A stretch of 64,000 nt of DNA from NCBI RefSeq assembly GCF_015160855.1, contig NZ_CP063373.1, positions 372,001 to 436,000 on the forward strand. Direction: 5' to 3'. Shown here piece by piece: positions 28,011 to 36,411 of this stretch (its first letter is position 1; each line of letters opens with the position of its first letter). This DNA comes from Streptomyces ferrugineus (lineage in GTDB: Bacteria; Actinomycetota; Actinomycetes; Streptomycetales; Streptomycetaceae). Under the pieces are notes generated by a model, which had not been told where the DNA came from, ran no database searches, and saw only the letters and a list, made by a program, of their open reading frames with translations. A program made the position numbers and the translations under genes.

Positions 28011-30515
28011 CTACTCGCCGGGATGGGCGAGTTCGATGTCGTGGTCGTCGGTGCCGCGGCCGGTCACCGTCAGGGCCGTCGCCACCGGCGGGTAGCCCGT
28101 GGCGATGACCGTGTACTCGCCGCCGTCCAGGTCCGTGAAGGCGTACGCCCCGTCCGGGCCGGTGGTGGCGGTGCCGACGACGTTGCCCGCGGCGTCGACC
28201 AAGGTGACCCGGGCGTCGGCCAGCGGGCCGTGCGGTGCCCGTACGACGCCCTGGACCTGGGCGCCCGCCTCCAGGTCGACCTCGATCCGGGTGACCCCGG
28301 TGCCGCCGATCTCGACGGGCAGGGCGCGCGGCCGGTATCCGGCGGCGTTCACCGCGACGGTCACGGCACCCGGCACCAGCTCGGCGAAGCCGAACTCGCC
28401 CTGCTCACCGGTGGCGGCGGTGGCCAGCAGGTCGCCGCGCACATCGGTCACGATCACCATCGCGTCCTTGACCGGCAGCGCGCTCTGCGCCGTACGGACC
28501 ACACCGCTCAGGCCGCTGGTGCCGCTGAGCAGGATGTCGTAGGCCACCGGCTCGTCGCCGTTCACCACGATCGTGGACGCCTGCGGCTGGAAGCCGTCGG
28601 CGGAGGCGATCAGGACGTACGATCCCGCGCCCGGCGCGTCGACCGCGTACGAGCCGTCGGCCCGCGTCACCGAGCGGCCGAGCTGCCGTCCGGCCAGCGA
28701 GATCAGGGTGACGGCGGCCTGCGGGACCGGCGCGCTCTCCGCACCGCGGACGAAGCCGCCGACGGGGATGCCGCCGGTCTCTTCGGGGCGGGCCACCGTG
28801 GTGACGGCCGCGAGCCTCTGGGCGCCCTCGGGGCCGGCCTCCGCCTCGGACGTGACCGCCCAGCTCGGAACCCGCTCCTCGGCGGCGGCCGGCGCGGTCT
28901 GCGCCGAAGCCCGCTCCGACGGCGTCGGCTGCTCGGCCTCCGCGGCCTGGGCCAAGGCTCCCTTGGTCTTCAACGGAACCTCCTTGATGAACAGGGCGAA
29001 CAGCAGGGCGAGGAAGGCGATCGGCGCGGCGTACAGGAAGACGTCGGCGACGCCGTGGCCGTACGCGCTCTCGATGACGGTGCGCACCGGGCCGGGCAGC
29101 GCGTCGAGGTCGGGGATCTCCCCGTGGCCGGAGGAGCCGCCCTGCACGCCGAGCTTGGTCAGGCCCTCCTCGGCGTAGTGCGTGATCCGGTGGGACAGGA
29201 CCGCGCCGAGCGCCGAGACGCCCATGGCGCCGCCGAGGGAGCGGAAGAAGTTCACCACCGAGCTCGCGGCGCCCAGGTCGCTCGGGTCCACCTGGTTCTG
29301 CGTGGCCAGGACCAGGTTCTGCATCATCATGCCGACGCCGAGGCCCAGCAGGGCCATGAAGATCGCGACGTGCCAGTACTCGGTGTCGTAGCGGATCGTG
29401 CCCAGGAGGCCCAAGCCCGCCGTGACCAGCACACCGCCGGCGAGCAGCCATGCCTTCCAGCGGCCGGTGCGGGTGATGACCTGCCCGGAGACCGTCGACG
29501 AGACGAACAGGCCGACGATCATCGGGATGGTCATGACGCCGGACATGGTCGGCGACTTGTCGCGGGCGAGCTGGAAGTACTGGCTGAAGAAGATCGTGCC
29601 CGCGAACATCGCGATGCCGACGAAGAGGGAGGCCAGGGAGGCGAGGGTGATGGTGCGGTTGCGGAACAGGCGCAGCGGGACGATCGGCTCGCTCGCCCTG
29701 GACTCGACGAGGATGAAGATCAGCAGCAGCGCGAGCGCGCCGCCCGTCATCGCGTACGTCTGCCAGGACAGCCAGTCGTACTTGTCGCCGGCGAAGGTCA
29801 CCCAGATCAGCAGCAGGCAGACCGCGGCGGTGATGAAGAAGGCGCCGGCCCAGTCGACCTTGACCTTCCGCCGGACGACCGGCAGGTGCAGGGTGCGCTG
29901 CAGCACGATCAGCGCGACGACGGCGAAGGGCACGCCGACGTAGAAGCACCAGCGCCAGCCGAGCCAGTCGGTGTCGGTGATGACGCCGCCGATCAGCGGG
30001 CCGCCGACCATCGCGGTGGCGAAGGTGGCGCCGAGGTAGCCGTTGTAGCGGCCACGCTCCCGCGGGGAGATCATCGCGGCCAGGATGATCTGGGCCAGCG
30101 AGGACAGACCGCCCATGCCGATGCCCTGCACCGCGCGGAACGTGATGAGCATGGCCGGGTTCTGGGAGAGACCGGCCGCCGCGGAACCGGCCACGAAGAT
30201 GACCAGGGCCAGCTGTATCAGCAGCTTCTTGGAGAAGAGGTCGGCGAGCTTGCCCCACAGGGGTGTGGACGCGGTCATCGCCAGCAGCGACGCGGTGACC
30301 ACCCAGGTGTAGGCGCTCTGGCCGCCGCCGAGGTCCTTGATGATGTCGGGCAGGGCGTTGGAGACGATCGTCGACGACAGGATCGCGACGAACATGCCGA
30401 GCAGCAGCCCGGTCAGCGCTTCCATGATCTGCCGGTGCGTCATGGGAGTGCCGTCCCCGGCTCCGCTCCCGTGTTTGGCGTGGGCCCGCACACCGGCTGG
30501 TGTGGTCGTTGCCAT
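28011..30515 (-). CDS. DHA2 MFS transporter with three C-terminal carboxypeptidase-regulatory-like domains
   Basis: An 834-aa protein. Residues 1-530 are a 14-helix DHA2 drug exporter (AILSSTIVSNALPDIIKDL, LWGKLADLFSKK, MVGGPLIGGVI). A charged linker (about 535-590) leads to three repeated beta-sandwich modules (about 595-680, 680-755, 755-834), each with the pattern VTRADGSY...G.Y.V.A.G. The C-terminus of 14-helix MFS proteins is normally cytoplasmic, so where these modules sit is unclear. ATG 30515 has AAGGAA upstream. A MarR gene ends 13 bases before it, forming an operon. Confidence 0.87.
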   Translation of the reverse strand: MATTTPAGVRAHAKHGSGAGDGTPMTHRQIMEALTGLLLGMFVAILSSTIVSNALPDIIKDLGGGQSAYTWVVTASLLAMTASTPLWGKLADLFSKKLLIQLALVIFVAGSAAAGLSQNPAMLITFRAVQGIGMGGLSSLAQIILAAMISPRERGRYNGYLGATFATAMVGGPLIGGVITDTDWLGWRWCFYVGVPFAVVALIVLQRTLHLPVVRRKVKVDWAGAFFITAAVCLLLIWVTFAGDKYDWLSWQTYAMTGGALALLLIFILVESRASEPIVPLRLFRNRTITLASLASLFVGIAMFAGTIFFSQYFQLARDKSPTMSGVMTIPMIVGLFVSSTVSGQVITRTGRWKAWLLAGGVLVTAGLGLLGTIRYDTEYWHVAIFMALLGLGVGMMMQNLVLATQNQVDPSDLGAASSVVNFFRSLGGAMGVSALGAVLSHRITHYAEEGLTKLGVQGGSSGHGEIPDLDALPGPVRTVIESAYGHGVADVFLYAAPIAFLALLFALFIKEVPLKTKGALAQAAEAEQPTPSERASAQTAPAAAEERVPSWAVTSEAEAGPEGAQRLAAVTTVARPEETGGIPVGGFVRGAESAPVPQAAVTLISLAGRQLGRSVTRADGSYAVDAPGAGSYVLIASADGFQPQASTIVVNGDEPVAYDILLSGTSGLSGVVRTAQSALPVKDAMVIVTDVRGDLLATAATGEQGEFGFAELVPGAVTVAVNAAGYRPRALPVEIGGTGVTRIEVDLEAGAQVQGVVRAPHGPLADARVTLVDAAGNVVGTATTGPDGAYAFTDLDGGEYTVIATGYPPVATALTVTGRGTDDHDIELAHPGE

Positions 30516-30528
30516 GGGGTTCCTTTTC

Positions 30529-30978
30529 CTACTCGGTGATCGCGGGTGTACGGCAGTCGTCAAAGCTGGCTCGCAGCCGGGCCATGAGCCGGGTGAGCGC
30601 CTCGACCTCGTCGTCGGTCCAGTCGCCCAGCCGCTCGGCCAGCAGCTGTGTGGTCCGCCGGGACATCTCCAGGACCCGGCCCTCGCCGGCCGGGGTGAGG
30701 TGGAGGATGCGGCTTCGTCTGTCCGCCGGGTCGGGGGAGCGCTCGATCCAGCCGCGCTCGGCGACGTGGGCGACATGACGGCTGGTGACCGACATGTCCA
30801 CGGCGAGCAGCTCCGCGAGCTTGCTCATGCGCATCTCTCCGTGGCGGGCCAGCAACGTCAGTACGGCGGCGGAACCGGCGGGGCAGTCGGACGGCAGCGT
30901 CCGTCCCATCTCCCGTTTCACGGCGCCGAAGGCGCTGAACTGGCGGACCAGCTCTTCGTACTGCGCCTGCTCGGCCAT
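30529..30978 (-). CDS. MarR-family regulator of the efflux operon
   Basis: A 149-aa winged-helix regulator. The recognition helix lies in MRMSKLAELLAVDMSVTSRH and the wing in ERSPDPADRRSRILHLT. It begins at ATG 30978 with GGGAGG at the proper distance. It is cotranscribed with the MFS gene 13 bp downstream. Two similar inverted repeats in its own promoter (30996-31040) make autoregulation likely. Confidence 0.9.
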   Translation of the reverse strand: MAEQAQYEELVRQFSAFGAVKREMGRTLPSDCPAGSAAVLTLLARHGEMRMSKLAELLAVDMSVTSRHVAHVAERGWIERSPDPADRRSRILHLTPAGEGRVLEMSRRTTQLLAERLGDWTDDEVEALTRLMARLRASFDDCRTPAITE

Positions 30979-30995
30979 CACACCTCCCGCTGTTT

Positions 30996-31040
30996 GTTGC
31001 TTAGGGCAACCATAGAAGAGGTTGGTTGTTACAGGCAAAC
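30996..31040. promoter_or_regulatory. Two MarR-type operators 30 bp apart
   Basis: GTTGC-TTAGG-GCAAC (30996-31010) is a perfect inverted repeat. GTTGTTACAGGCAAAC (31025-31040) is a related, imperfect one. Their centres are about three helical turns apart. They lie just upstream of the MarR start and probably cover the MarR-MFS promoter. Confidence 0.65.
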
Positions 31041-31184
31041 AAATGGGTGAGCTGCGCCGCAAAAACCTGGCAAAGACGAGTATTGCGACCGTAAATGTGG
31101 AGGTGAGGTGGGTCCTGTGGCCCCCTGTACAGGGTTCGAACCCCCACTTGGGCCGAACGGGCGGATTCGCTAGGGTCTCAGGCC

Positions 31185-31379
31185 ATGGCTAACACCCAGG
31201 GCCCCCAGGGCAACCACGACCCCGCAGGCAGCACCCAGATGTTCCGCGCGTTCGTCGACGAGGGCCCGCAGGGCGGTCGTCGGCAGCAGGCCTCCTCGGG
31301 CCCGCGCATCGGCGTGATCGTCGGCGTGGTCGCCGCGGTCGTGATCGTGGCGGCGGTGGCCTGGCTGGCGCTCAAGTAG
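31185..31379 (+). CDS. Small single-helix membrane protein
   Basis: A 64-aa protein: a hydrophilic Gly/Gln-rich N-terminal half (MANTQGPQGNHDPAGSTQMF) and one C-terminal transmembrane helix (about 42-62, IGVIVGVVAAVVIVAAVAWL) ending in LK. It is probably membrane-anchored with its N-terminus in the cytoplasm. I recognise it only as a streptomycete small protein of unknown function. It is convergent with the lipoprotein gene, 12 bp from its stop. Confidence 0.7.
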   Translation: MANTQGPQGNHDPAGSTQMFRAFVDEGPQGGRRQQASSGPRIGVIVGVVAAVVIVAAVAWLALK

Positions 31380-31391
31380 CCGGTACGGCTC

Positions 31392-32135
31392 CTACTCCCA
31401 CCGGACGGTGACGTCCCGCGTCTCGATGCGCATGCCCAGTGGCACGCGCCAGGCGTCGACGCACACCGTCCAGGTCTTCTCCTTGCGCGCCCCGGCCCCG
31501 ATCGGCGCCGGGAGCTTCTCCGTCGACTCGATCGTCGCCCAGTCGATGCCGAGCGCGCCGATGATGTGGGTGCCGAAGGTGACGGTGCCCGAACGCACGG
31601 CTGTGCCGCCCGAGTTGTGGAAGTCGAGGGTCACTTTCTCGCACCAGCGCTTGTCCGTGGGCTCCCGTTCGGGGTCGCTCACCGTGAGTTTCGCGGGGGA
31701 CGGGGTCGTCGCCGGCGACGCGGGGGGCGGCGATGGCGCGGGTGAACTGCTGGGCGGGGCTGCGGGTTCGGGGGTGTCGCTCGGAGCGGCGGCGGGGGGC
31801 GCGGCAGGCAGTTCCGTCGCCGCCGGGCCGGTGGACGGTTCCTTACTTCCCTCCCGCCCGGGGGAGTCCATGGGACCTCCGCCACCGTCGCCGCCGCCGT
31901 CGGGGCCGCGCTCCGGCTCGTCGAGCGGCACCAGCGTCACCTCGCCCGTCGGCGCGGCAGCCGTACCGGAGATCCTCGGCGGACCGCCTGCCGCCCCCGT
32001 CGCGACGTACCCGTCACCGCCCCCGCCGCCCCCGCACGCGGCCAGCAGTCCGCCCAGGCAGACGACGGCCGCCGACGCGCCCAGCAGGGCGCACCGGCGG
32101 CCGGGTGTCGAGGTCGTCCAGGTCGCGCGAAGCAT
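31392..32135 (-). CDS. Secreted lipoprotein
   Basis: A 247-aa lipoprotein. The signal peptide ends in the lipobox LLAAC (Cys34), followed by a glycine run. A long Pro/Ala/Ser/Gly-rich spacer (about 40-150) leads to a compact C-terminal domain (about 150-247: WCEKVTLDFHNSGGTAVRSG, ending RIETRDVTVRWE) that looks like an all-beta domain. It would be anchored outside the membrane with the domain projected into the wall. It lies downstream of the sigN-like gene on the same strand, with a 49-bp gap. The function is unknown. Confidence 0.78.
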   Translation of the reverse strand: MLRATWTTSTPGRRCALLGASAAVVCLGGLLAACGGGGGGDGYVATGAAGGPPRISGTAAAPTGEVTLVPLDEPERGPDGGGDGGGGPMDSPGREGSKEPSTGPAATELPAAPPAAAPSDTPEPAAPPSSSPAPSPPPASPATTPSPAKLTVSDPEREPTDKRWCEKVTLDFHNSGGTAVRSGTVTFGTHIIGALGIDWATIESTEKLPAPIGAGARKEKTWTVCVDAWRVPLGMRIETRDVTVRWE

Positions 32136-32184
32136 CGGGCCATGGTGGCTGACGCTCCGTCAATTATGAAGGGGCCGGGAGGGG

Positions 32185-33072
32185 TCAGTCGGAGATGAGG
32201 CCCTCACGCAGCTGCGCCAGGGTCCGGGTCAGCAGCCGGGAGACGTGCATCTGGGAGATGCCGACCTCCTCGCCGATCTGCGACTGGGTCATGTTGGCGA
32301 AGAAGCGCAGCATGATGATCCGCCGCTCGCGGGGCGGGAGTTTGGCCAGCAGCGGCTTGAGGGACTCGCGGTACTCGACGCCCTCCAGGGCGCTGTCCTC
32401 GTAGCCGAGCCGGTCCGCCAGGGAGCCCTCGCCGCCGTCGTCCTCCGGGGCCGGGGAGTCCAGCGAGGAGGCCGTGTAGGCGTTGCCGACCGCGAGGCCG
32501 TCGACGACGTCCTCCTCGGACACGCCCAGCACGGTGGCGAGTTCGGTCACCGTCGGGGAGCGGTCCAGCTTCTGGGAGAGCTCGTCGCTGGCCTTGGTGA
32601 GGGCCAGGCGCAGCTCCTGGAGGCGGCGCGGGACGCGCACCGACCAGGACGTGTCGCGGAAGAACCGCTTGATCTCGCCGACGACGGTCGGCATCGCGAA
32701 CGTCGGGAACTCCACGCCCCGTTCGCAGTCGAAGCGGTCGATCGCCTTGATCAGGCCGATGGTGCCGACCTGGACGATGTCCTCCATCGGCTCGTTGCGC
32801 GAGCGGAAGCGGGCCGCTGCGTAGCGCACGAGCGGGAGATTGAGCTCGATCAGGGTGTCCCGGACGTAGGCGCGCTCGGGGCTGTTCTCGTCCAGTGCGG
32901 CGAGCCGCAGGAACAGGGAGCGGGACAGGGTGCGGGTGTCGATCGACTCCGATGTCGGAAGGGCCGGGGCCGACACGGCTTCCAGAGCCGTGACGTCGTC
33001 GAGAACGGCGTCGGGCGCGGACTCGCTCTTCGTGAGCGTGAGCACCTTCGAGCTGCCCTGGTCTGCGGACAT
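32185..33072 (-). CDS. sigN: SigB/SigF/SigG-type sigma factor, SigN-like
   Basis: A 295-aa sigma factor lacking region 1.1. Region 2 reads [20 protein letters not shown], then [16 protein letters not shown] and [19 protein letters not shown]. Region 3 follows, then region 4 ([39 protein letters not shown]). Residues 1-70 are a variable N-terminus. The symbol follows the sigF-sigN tandem known in S. coelicolor (SCO4035-SCO4034), which this arrangement reproduces. Such sigma factors are normally held by RsbW-type anti-sigma kinases, none of which is encoded adjacent. ATG 33072 follows AAAGGGGGTGG. Confidence 0.85.
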   Translation of the reverse strand: MSADQGSSKVLTLTKSESAPDAVLDDVTALEAVSAPALPTSESIDTRTLSRSLFLRLAALDENSPERAYVRDTLIELNLPLVRYAAARFRSRNEPMEDIVQVGTIGLIKAIDRFDCERGVEFPTFAMPTVVGEIKRFFRDTSWSVRVPRRLQELRLALTKASDELSQKLDRSPTVTELATVLGVSEEDVVDGLAVGNAYTASSLDSPAPEDDGGEGSLADRLGYEDSALEGVEYRESLKPLLAKLPPRERRIIMLRFFANMTQSQIGEEVGISQMHVSRLLTRTLAQLREGLISD

Positions 33073-33210
33073 GCCACCCCCTTTGGGTCGCGGGACGGTC
33101 GTGGCGAACGCTCCGATCGAGGAACGCCAGCCTTCACCTGAATACCGGAGCCGAGGCCTCGGCAAACGCGCTTCCCGAAGAATGTCACATGTCGGCAACA
33201 CGCTGTAGTG

Positions 33211-33224
33211 ACATGTCGACATGT
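33211..33224. promoter_or_regulatory. 14-bp palindrome in the sigN upstream region
   Basis: ACATGTCGACATGT is a perfect palindrome 139 bp upstream of the sigN-like start. A further ACATGTCG half lies at 33187-33194, so three half-sites occur within 40 bp. This is probably a binding site controlling the sigN-like gene. The binder is unknown. Confidence 0.5.
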
Positions 33225-33340
33225 GAGACTCGAATCCGCCCTGGATAAAGGGGGTCTGACGGTATTTCGGGCCAGAACTGTCGGGATCCTCCCTGGTGAG
33301 CGATTCGCTCGCGACGGTGACCGGTCGATCCTGTTTGCGG

Positions 33341-34195
33341 TTACGCGTCGATCCGGTTCGCCGAACGCAGCCGCTGGAAGCTACGCGCGAGTAGCCTCGA
33401 AACGTGCATCTGGGACACCCCGAGTTCCGCACTGATTTGCGACTGGGTGAGGTTGCTGTAGTAGCGCAGGAGCAGGATTCTCTGCTCGCGTTCGGGGAGT
33501 TGCACCAGCAGGTGCCGGACCAGATCGCGGTGCTCCACGCCGTCCAGGGCCGGGTCCTCGTAGCCGAGCCGGTCCAGCAGCCCGGGCAGCCCGTCGCCCT
33601 CCTGGGCGGCCTCCAGCGAGGTGGCGTGGTACGACCGCCCGGCCTCGATGCAGGACAGCACCTCGTCCTCGGTGATGCGCAGCCGCTCGGCGATCTCGGC
33701 GGTGGTCGGGGTGCGCCCGAAGGCGGTGGTGAGGTCCTCGGTCGCGCTGTTGACCTGGACCCACAGCTCGTGCAGCCGGCGCGGTACGTGGACCGTGCGG
33801 ACGTTGTCGCGGAAGTACCGCTTGATCTCGCCGACGACGGTCGGCATCGCGAACGTCGGGAACTGCACGCCCCGGTCCGGGTCGAAGCGGTCGATGGCGT
33901 TGATGAGGCCGATGGTGCCGACCTGGATCACGTCCTCCATGGGCTCGTTGCGGGAGCGGAAACGGGCGGCCGCGTAGCGCACGAGCGGGAGGTTCGCCTC
34001 GATGAGCGCCCCGCGCACGCGGTTGTGCTCCGGCGTGCCCGGCGTCAGCTCCTTCAGTTCCCCGAACAGGACCTGAGTGAGCGCCCGGGTGTCGGCGCCG
34101 CGGCTGCGGGGCGGCGGGGACGCGGGCGTGTCCTCCTGGGTCGGGGCTTGAGGCGCAGTACTGGCCGGCACGGTCAACTCCACCTCGTGATCCAT
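33341..34195 (-). CDS. sigF: Sporulation-type sigma factor, SigF-like
   Basis: A 284-aa sigma factor of the SigF group and a paralogue of the next gene. Region 2 is nearly identical to it ([36 protein letters not shown]), and region 4 has [16 protein letters not shown] and [17 protein letters not shown]. The N-terminal 50 residues are Pro/Thr-rich. In S. coelicolor SigF acts in late spore maturation. The start is uncertain: ATG 34195 is preceded by GGATGAG, but an upstream TTG (34210) and a downstream GTG with GGAG are alternatives. A 268-bp gap separates it from the sigN-like gene. Confidence 0.87.
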   Translation of the reverse strand: MDHEVELTVPASTAPQAPTQEDTPASPPPRSRGADTRALTQVLFGELKELTPGTPEHNRVRGALIEANLPLVRYAAARFRSRNEPMEDVIQVGTIGLINAIDRFDPDRGVQFPTFAMPTVVGEIKRYFRDNVRTVHVPRRLHELWVQVNSATEDLTTAFGRTPTTAEIAERLRITEDEVLSCIEAGRSYHATSLEAAQEGDGLPGLLDRLGYEDPALDGVEHRDLVRHLLVQLPEREQRILLLRYYSNLTQSQISAELGVSQMHVSRLLARSFQRLRSANRIDA

Positions 34196-34298
34196 CAACT
34201 CATCCGTCAAAAGCGGTCATAGCATCACAAGACAGTTCATTGTGTTCAAGTACCGCATAATCCCGTGTTGGGGACGGAAGGGTGCGTAGGACACGCGA

Positions 34299-34327
34299 AA
34301 GCCCCCCGCCGTTACGGCGGAGGGCTT
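34299..34327 (-). terminator. Hairpin terminator after the Dabb gene
   Basis: AAGCCC (34299-34304) and CCGCCG (34306-34311) pair with CGGCGG (34315-34320) and GGGCTT (34322-34327) around a TTA loop, with one mismatch. On the minus strand it follows the Dabb stop at 34353. Confidence 0.75.
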
Positions 34328-34352
34328 CGGGTGGGTCAGGGGGCGGAGCGGC

Positions 34353-34646
34353 TCAGAATTCGTAGTCGGCGATCACCCAGGTGGCGAACTCCCGCCACAG
34401 GGCGACGCCCGCCTGGTGCTCGGGGTGCTCCACGTACGCGCGCAGGGCGGCGGTGTCCTCGAAGGCGGAGTTGATGGCGAAGTCGTAGGCGATGGGGCGG
34501 TCGCTGATGTTCCAGCCGAGCTCCCAGTGCCGCAGCTCGGGGATCTTCCCCTCCAGCGACCGGAACGCCTCGACCCCCTCCACGACCCGCGGGTCGTCCC
34601 GCTCGACGCCCTCGTCGAGCTTGAAGAGGACCAGGTGGCGGATCAT
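34353..34646 (-). CDS. Dabb-family (stress-responsive A/B barrel) protein
   Basis: A 97-aa single-domain dimeric alpha/beta-barrel protein. MIRHLVLFKLDEGV at the start and IAYDFAINSAFEDTAALRAY, then HPEHQAGVALWREFATW, match the Dabb family. Members include small enzymes and stress proteins, and no catalytic assignment is possible here. ATG 34646 has AGGAG five bases upstream. It lies 8 bp downstream of the small membrane protein gene, probably in the same transcript, and ends at a clear terminator. Confidence 0.85.
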   Translation of the reverse strand: MIRHLVLFKLDEGVERDDPRVVEGVEAFRSLEGKIPELRHWELGWNISDRPIAYDFAINSAFEDTAALRAYVEHPEHQAGVALWREFATWVIADYEF

Positions 34647-34654
34647 GAGAACTC

Positions 34655-34834
34655 CTAGCTGTCGCCTCCGTTGGCGACCCATGTCATGAAGTCGCCGATC
34701 GCCCCGGCGGCGTCCGAGATGCCCTCGAACCCTACCGTGACGTAGTCCCCCGCCTTCTCCGGGTCCGTGATGATCACGTAGAGCACGAAGACCGCGAGCA
34801 GATAGACGGCGATCTTCTTCGAGTTCACCGCCAT
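34655..34834 (-). CDS. Small single-helix membrane protein
   Basis: A 59-aa protein: a short basic N-terminus (MAVNSKKIAVYLL), one transmembrane helix (about 8-24, ending VLYVIIT) and an acidic helical tail (GFEGISDAAGAIGDFMTWVA). ATG 34834 is preceded by GGGGAGG. It is upstream of the Dabb gene with an 8-bp gap. No family function is known to me. Confidence 0.75.
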   Translation of the reverse strand: MAVNSKKIAVYLLAVFVLYVIITDPEKAGDYVTVGFEGISDAAGAIGDFMTWVANGGDS

Positions 34835-34960
34835 CGCGGCCTCCCCTGTGGCTGGTGTGCCTGCCATGTCTGCCGAGCCGAATGAGTCGAAAGAGCCGAA
34901 AGGGCCCCGTGTTACCGGCGGTGAGTGTAACCTTCGCGCCTCTCCAGAGATCAACAGCAC

Positions 34961-34990
34961 GAAGGGCCCCGTCGTCCGACGGGGCCCTTC
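34961..34990 (-). terminator. 13-bp stem terminator downstream of tRNA-Ser(CGA)
   Basis: GAAGGGCCCCGTC (34961-34973) pairs with GACGGGGCCCTTC (34978-34990) around GTCC. It starts five bases beyond the 3' end of the minus-strand tRNA. Confidence 0.85.
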
Positions 34991-34995
34991 TTCAG

Positions 34996-35080
34996 CGGTA
35001 GCGGAGGGATTTGAACCCTCGGTGACTTGCGCCACACTCGCTTTCGAGGCGAGCTCCTTCGGCCGCTCGGACACGCTACC
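34996..35080 (-). tRNA. tRNA-Ser(CGA)
   Basis: An 85-nt class II tRNA on the minus strand. The acceptor GGTAGCG pairs with CGCTACC, the anticodon loop CTCGAAA between CTCGC and GCGAG gives CGA, a long variable arm follows, and the T-arm is GAGGG-TTCAAAT-CCCTC. The discriminator is G. CCA is not encoded. Confidence 0.95.
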
Positions 35081-35141
35081 GAGGGAGACCTTACAGCACG
35101 GCGGGCCCTGCTCTGAAATCGGTATTCGCGCAGCGACCGGC

Positions 35142-35573
35142 TCAGCGGGACCGGAAGAAGTCCGTCAGGATCCGGGCGCACTCCTCGGCGAGCACGCCCT
35201 CGATCACCTCGGGCCGGTGGTTGAGCCGCCGGTCGCGCACGACGTCCCAGAGGGAGCCCGCGGCGCCGGCCTTCTCGTCCCGGGCGCCGTACACGACCCG
35301 GTCCACCCGGGACTGCACGAGCGCGCCCGCGCACATCGTGCAGGGCTCCAGCGTGACGACGAGCGTGCAGCCGGACAGCCGCCACTCCCCGACCTCCCCC
35401 GCCGCACGCCGGATGGCCAGCACCTCGGCGTGCGCGGTCGGATCGCCGGTCGCCTCGCGCTCGTTGTGGCCGGCGCCGAGCACGGTCGTACCGTCCGGGG
35501 ACAGCACGACGGCGCCGACGGGGACGTCCCCGCCCCGGACGGCCAGCTCGGCCTCCTCCAGGGCGAGCCGCAT
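35142..35573 (-). CDS. tadA: tRNA adenosine(34) deaminase TadA
   Basis: A 143-aa zinc deaminase that converts A34 to inosine in tRNA-Arg(ACG), the tRNA encoded at 7896-7968. The zinc/catalytic motifs are TAHAEVLAI (His, catalytic Glu) and LEPCTMCAGAL (two Cys), and GDVPVGAVV and ARDEKAGAAGS are family-typical. The length is slightly short, but no better in-frame start exists upstream. It follows the gene for its usual associated protein with a 56-bp gap and precedes tRNA-Ser. Confidence 0.92.
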   Translation of the reverse strand: MRLALEEAELAVRGGDVPVGAVVLSPDGTTVLGAGHNEREATGDPTAHAEVLAIRRAAGEVGEWRLSGCTLVVTLEPCTMCAGALVQSRVDRVVYGARDEKAGAAGSLWDVVRDRRLNHRPEVIEGVLAEECARILTDFFRSR

Positions 35574-35629
35574 CGCGGCCCGCCAGCGGTCGCGTACGGG
35601 GTCGGCGGCCGACCCCTGGTCGAGCGAGG

Positions 35630-36157
35630 TCAGCGGACGGTCTCCAGCACCTCCGAGGCACCCAGCGCCTCGGCGATCGAGTTGAGGGCGTCCTCGGCGT
35701 CCAGGGCCTTCAGCTCCTTCTCGCTGACGCCGAGGTCGTCGAGGATCTCGGTGTCGCCGACGGGGCTGTGCGGGACCGCCTCGGCGGCGCCCCCGTCCTC
35801 GTCGTCGGAGTCGCCGTCCGGCTCCTCCGTGCCGTCGAGGTCCAGGGAGTCCAGGTCGGCGCCGTCGTCGCCGGGCTCCCTTCCGAGCAGCTCGTCGGTG
35901 AGGAGGATCTCGCCGTAACTGCTGCGGGCGGCTGCGGCGGCGTCCGAGACGTAGATACGAGGGTCGTCCTCGCCGTCGACGCGGACGACGCCGAACCAGG
36001 CGTCCTCCTGCTCGATCAGTACGAGAACCGTGTCCTCGTCGCCCGAGGCCTCCCGGGCCAGGTCGGCCAGGTCCGACAGGGTCTCCACATCATCGAGCTC
36101 TGTGTCGCTCGCTTCCCACCCGTCTTCGGTGCGCGCGAGCAGTGCGGCGAAGTACAC
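35630..36157 (-). CDS. tRNA adenosine deaminase-associated protein
   Basis: A 175-aa acidic protein that in actinobacteria is regularly encoded just before tadA. The N-terminal half (MYFAALLARTEDGWEAS, ETLSDLADLAREAS, EDTVLVLIEQEDAWFGVVRV) is folded and conserved. The middle (about 110-135) is a run of Asp/Glu, and the C-terminus (ILDDLGVSEKELKALDAEDA) is helical. Its biochemical role is not established. GTG 36157 with GGGAGAG upstream is the chosen start. Confidence 0.8.
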   Translation of the reverse strand: MYFAALLARTEDGWEASDTELDDVETLSDLADLAREASGDEDTVLVLIEQEDAWFGVVRVDGEDDPRIYVSDAAAAARSSYGEILLTDELLGREPGDDGADLDSLDLDGTEEPDGDSDDEDGGAAEAVPHSPVGDTEILDDLGVSEKELKALDAEDALNSIAEALGASEVLETVR

Positions 36158-36411
36158 CGTGACTCTCCCACTGGTCTTAGGCGTGCCGGTTGGGGGTCCC
36201 CCCGGCGGAGGTTGGGGGTGGGACGGCTTGGGGTCCGAGCCCCACCCACTCGGAATCGTGGCAGAAACAAGGCGTTCAGGGGACGTCTTCGGCTCCCTGT
36301 GTCCGGCAGTTTTGATCGCCACGTGCGGATCGTACGCGGCTTTTCCAGGTGGCCACGCACGCCCGTCGCCGCAACGCGTCCGAAGGGAGGGGATCTTCGC
36401 CGTGTCTCGCT

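Noticed and set aside
27954..30539. An 861-codon plus-strand frame opposite the MFS gene
   Set aside because: The product is low-complexity Asp/Gly/Arg-rich and matches antisense of a membrane protein gene; no start site is supported.
31110..31155. tRNA T-arm-like sequence (GGGTTCGAACCC) suggesting a tRNA or tRNA remnant
   Set aside because: Only three stem pairs form around the loop on either strand, and no acceptor or anticodon stem can be matched at the right distance.
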